Source: Prorocentrum cordatum
Lineage: Eukaryota; Sar; Dinophyceae; Prorocentrales; Prorocentraceae
Length of the DNA: 64,000 bases
Assembly: GCA_963575745.1 (NCBI GenBank)
Contig: CAUYUJ010000203.1
Coordinates: 62,001-126,000 of the forward strand
Reading direction: 5' to 3'
Positions 63,001 to 64,000 of the stretch are shown here, piece after piece; position 1 is the first letter of the stretch; each line of letters starts with the position of its first letter. Under the pieces are notes generated by a model. The model was not told the DNA's origin, did not search any database, and saw only the letters and a list, made by a program, of their open reading frames with translations. Both the position numbers and the translations under genes were made by a program.

Positions 63001-64000
63001 CGCTTCCCCGTGGACTGGGGCCCGCGGCCGATCGAGTGCGCTGGCGACTCGAGCGAGCTGGCGCACGCCTGGGACTACGCGGTGCAAGGCGTCGAGCGGG
63101 AGCCAACCAATCGCTGCGACTTCATCGGGCCAAGCGCCCTTGTCAACTCTGGCCGGGTAGGGGGGCCGCAGTTTGCGCGGCGGCAAGCCCGCTGGAAGCC
63201 CTCCTGCAAGCGAGCGGCCAAGAGGCCTGCCACCCTGGCTTGGAGGACGGCTGTTCGGTCGCTCGCCCGCAGTAGGCGCGAACGGCGCAGGCTGCGAGAC
63301 TTGGTGACCACGTCGCAGCTGGCCTTCATCACGGCGGCTTTCTCGCCTGAGCAGCGCACGGTGCTCCTCGCGGCCTTCTCCGACGTGCTGAGGTCTCTTG
63401 CCGGCGCACTGCGCGGCCGCATGGTCCTTGCCAGCCCCCCGATGCAGTTGGATTCCTTCCTTCAGTCCGGCCTGGGCGCGCTGGTCGCGCCGACCTTCGA
63501 CGGCCTGTGCGAGTCGGCGCAGGAGGAGTCCCTGCTCCGCGCCATGCTCGACCAGCAGGCGAGCCGACGCGCCTGGGGTGTGGCCTCCGCTGCACGCAAG
63601 GCTTCCAAGGCGCCCTCTGTCGACGAGGTGGTCTCTTGGCTACGGTTGCGCGACAGGGCCCAGCCCTGCGCGTTGATCGACGGGGACTTGGCCTCGTGGA
63701 GAGGGATCGGGTCGCACCATGCCTGCGTCGAGCTGGAGCGACCCGCCGAGTCGGACGAATGGCCCGCACTCCCCCCCACCCCAGGACTCGAGGTGCTGGC
63801 GGTCATCCTGTCCCTACCAGGGGCCACTTCCACGGGGCCGACTGAACTCCACCCGCGTTCCCCGCGGCGCCTTCCGGACCAGGCGCTCGGGGCGATGGCG
63901 AGGTTATCCGTGCAATGCGAGTCGGTCTTGGACTGGCCGAGGGACCACCTCTGGGCAATGATGCGCCGCGTCCCGAAGCCCGAGTCAGGCCACCGCCTCG
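63001..64000 (+). CDS. Element 3 ORF2 RT linker and start of RT (partial, open at the edge)
   Basis: A frame without a stop from 62923 to the last base; the protein-like part starts about 63001 (RFPVDWGPRPIECAG). It contains ARRQARWKPSCKRAAKRP, helical segments (LLAAFSDVLRSLAG) and, at the very end, MRRVPKPESGHRL, the RT finger motif equivalent to LPKASGGCRLI of element 1. The catalytic motifs lie beyond the window. One base of frame shift separates it from the EEP frame. Confidence 0.72.

Larger units (their letters stand above)
60776..64000 (+). mobile_element. LINE-like element 3 (5' end uncertain, 3' cut by window)
   Basis: ORF1 C-terminal part, EEP endonuclease and the start of the RT in the order seen in elements 1 and 2. 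No SL and no zinc finger are present, so the copy is probably 5'-truncated or disrupted by the family H hairpin. It is not flanked by TCC/GGA repeats on the left. It has fewer visible lesions than the other two, so it may be younger. Confidence 0.82.

Overview
The window looks like nuclear DNA of a core dinoflagellate. The strongest evidence is the dinoflagellate trans-splicing leader (SL; core CCGTAGCCATTTTGGCTC), present intact three times: 10901-10922 (+), 44483-44504 (+) and 6806-6827 (-). High GC, abundant triplet microsatellites, dispersed foldback repeats and the absence of ordinary intact genes fit that group. Genus and species cannot be read from the sequence.

The protein-coding content is almost entirely retroelement-derived. 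Element 1 (10900-17757) and element 2 (44481-51008) are LINE-like non-LTR retrotransposons that look full length. Each begins with the SL followed by a second decayed SL-like copy. Each then has an ORF1 (Cys zinc finger plus coiled coil) and an ORF2 with, in order, an exonuclease/endonuclease/phosphatase (EEP) nuclease, a reverse transcriptase (RT), a zinc knuckle, an RNase H and a paired-cysteine C-terminal module. Element 1 lies between 16-bp direct repeats. Element 2 lies between about 20-bp direct repeats and has a short oligo(A) end. Both are broken by frameshifts and stops. Element 3 (about 60776 to the window edge) is a related copy without an SL; its EEP is readable and its RT frame is open to the last base. 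On the minus strand, 4459-6827 is an SL-tagged retrogene encoding a repeat-rich protein.

The three SL-tagged insertions share two properties: the SL (or the SL plus one or two bases) is the 5' boundary, and (TCC)n/(GGA)n microsatellite lies on both sides. The simplest reading is that SL-trans-spliced mRNAs are copied back into the genome, preferentially into TCC/GGA arrays, with the LINE proteins probably also having moved the retrogene.

The rest is repeat landscape: (a) several 130-215 bp foldback (MITE-like) families, including a GC-rich hairpin with eight copies and an hAT-like pair with 7-8 bp target duplications; (b) long degenerate CTTGG/GGCC arrays with A-rich spacers; (c) minisatellites of about 48, 53, 75 and 77 bp; (d) a 1.5-kb tandem duplication carrying (CGT)n; (e) many GAT, TCC, GGA, GAC and TA microsatellites. 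No rRNA, tRNA, SL-RNA gene or CRISPR array was recognised.

Layout: 0-4.2 kb foldbacks and GAT array; 4.2-6.9 kb SL retrogene; 7-10.9 kb foldbacks; 10.9-17.8 kb element 1; 18-30 kb CTTGG arrays, palindromic minisatellite and foldbacks; 30-36 kb foldbacks and 77-bp minisatellite; 36-39 kb anonymous DNA; 39-42 kb CGT duplication; 42-44 kb CTTGG/CCAAG inversion; 44.5-51 kb element 2; 51-60 kb microsatellites and foldbacks; 60.8-64 kb element 3.
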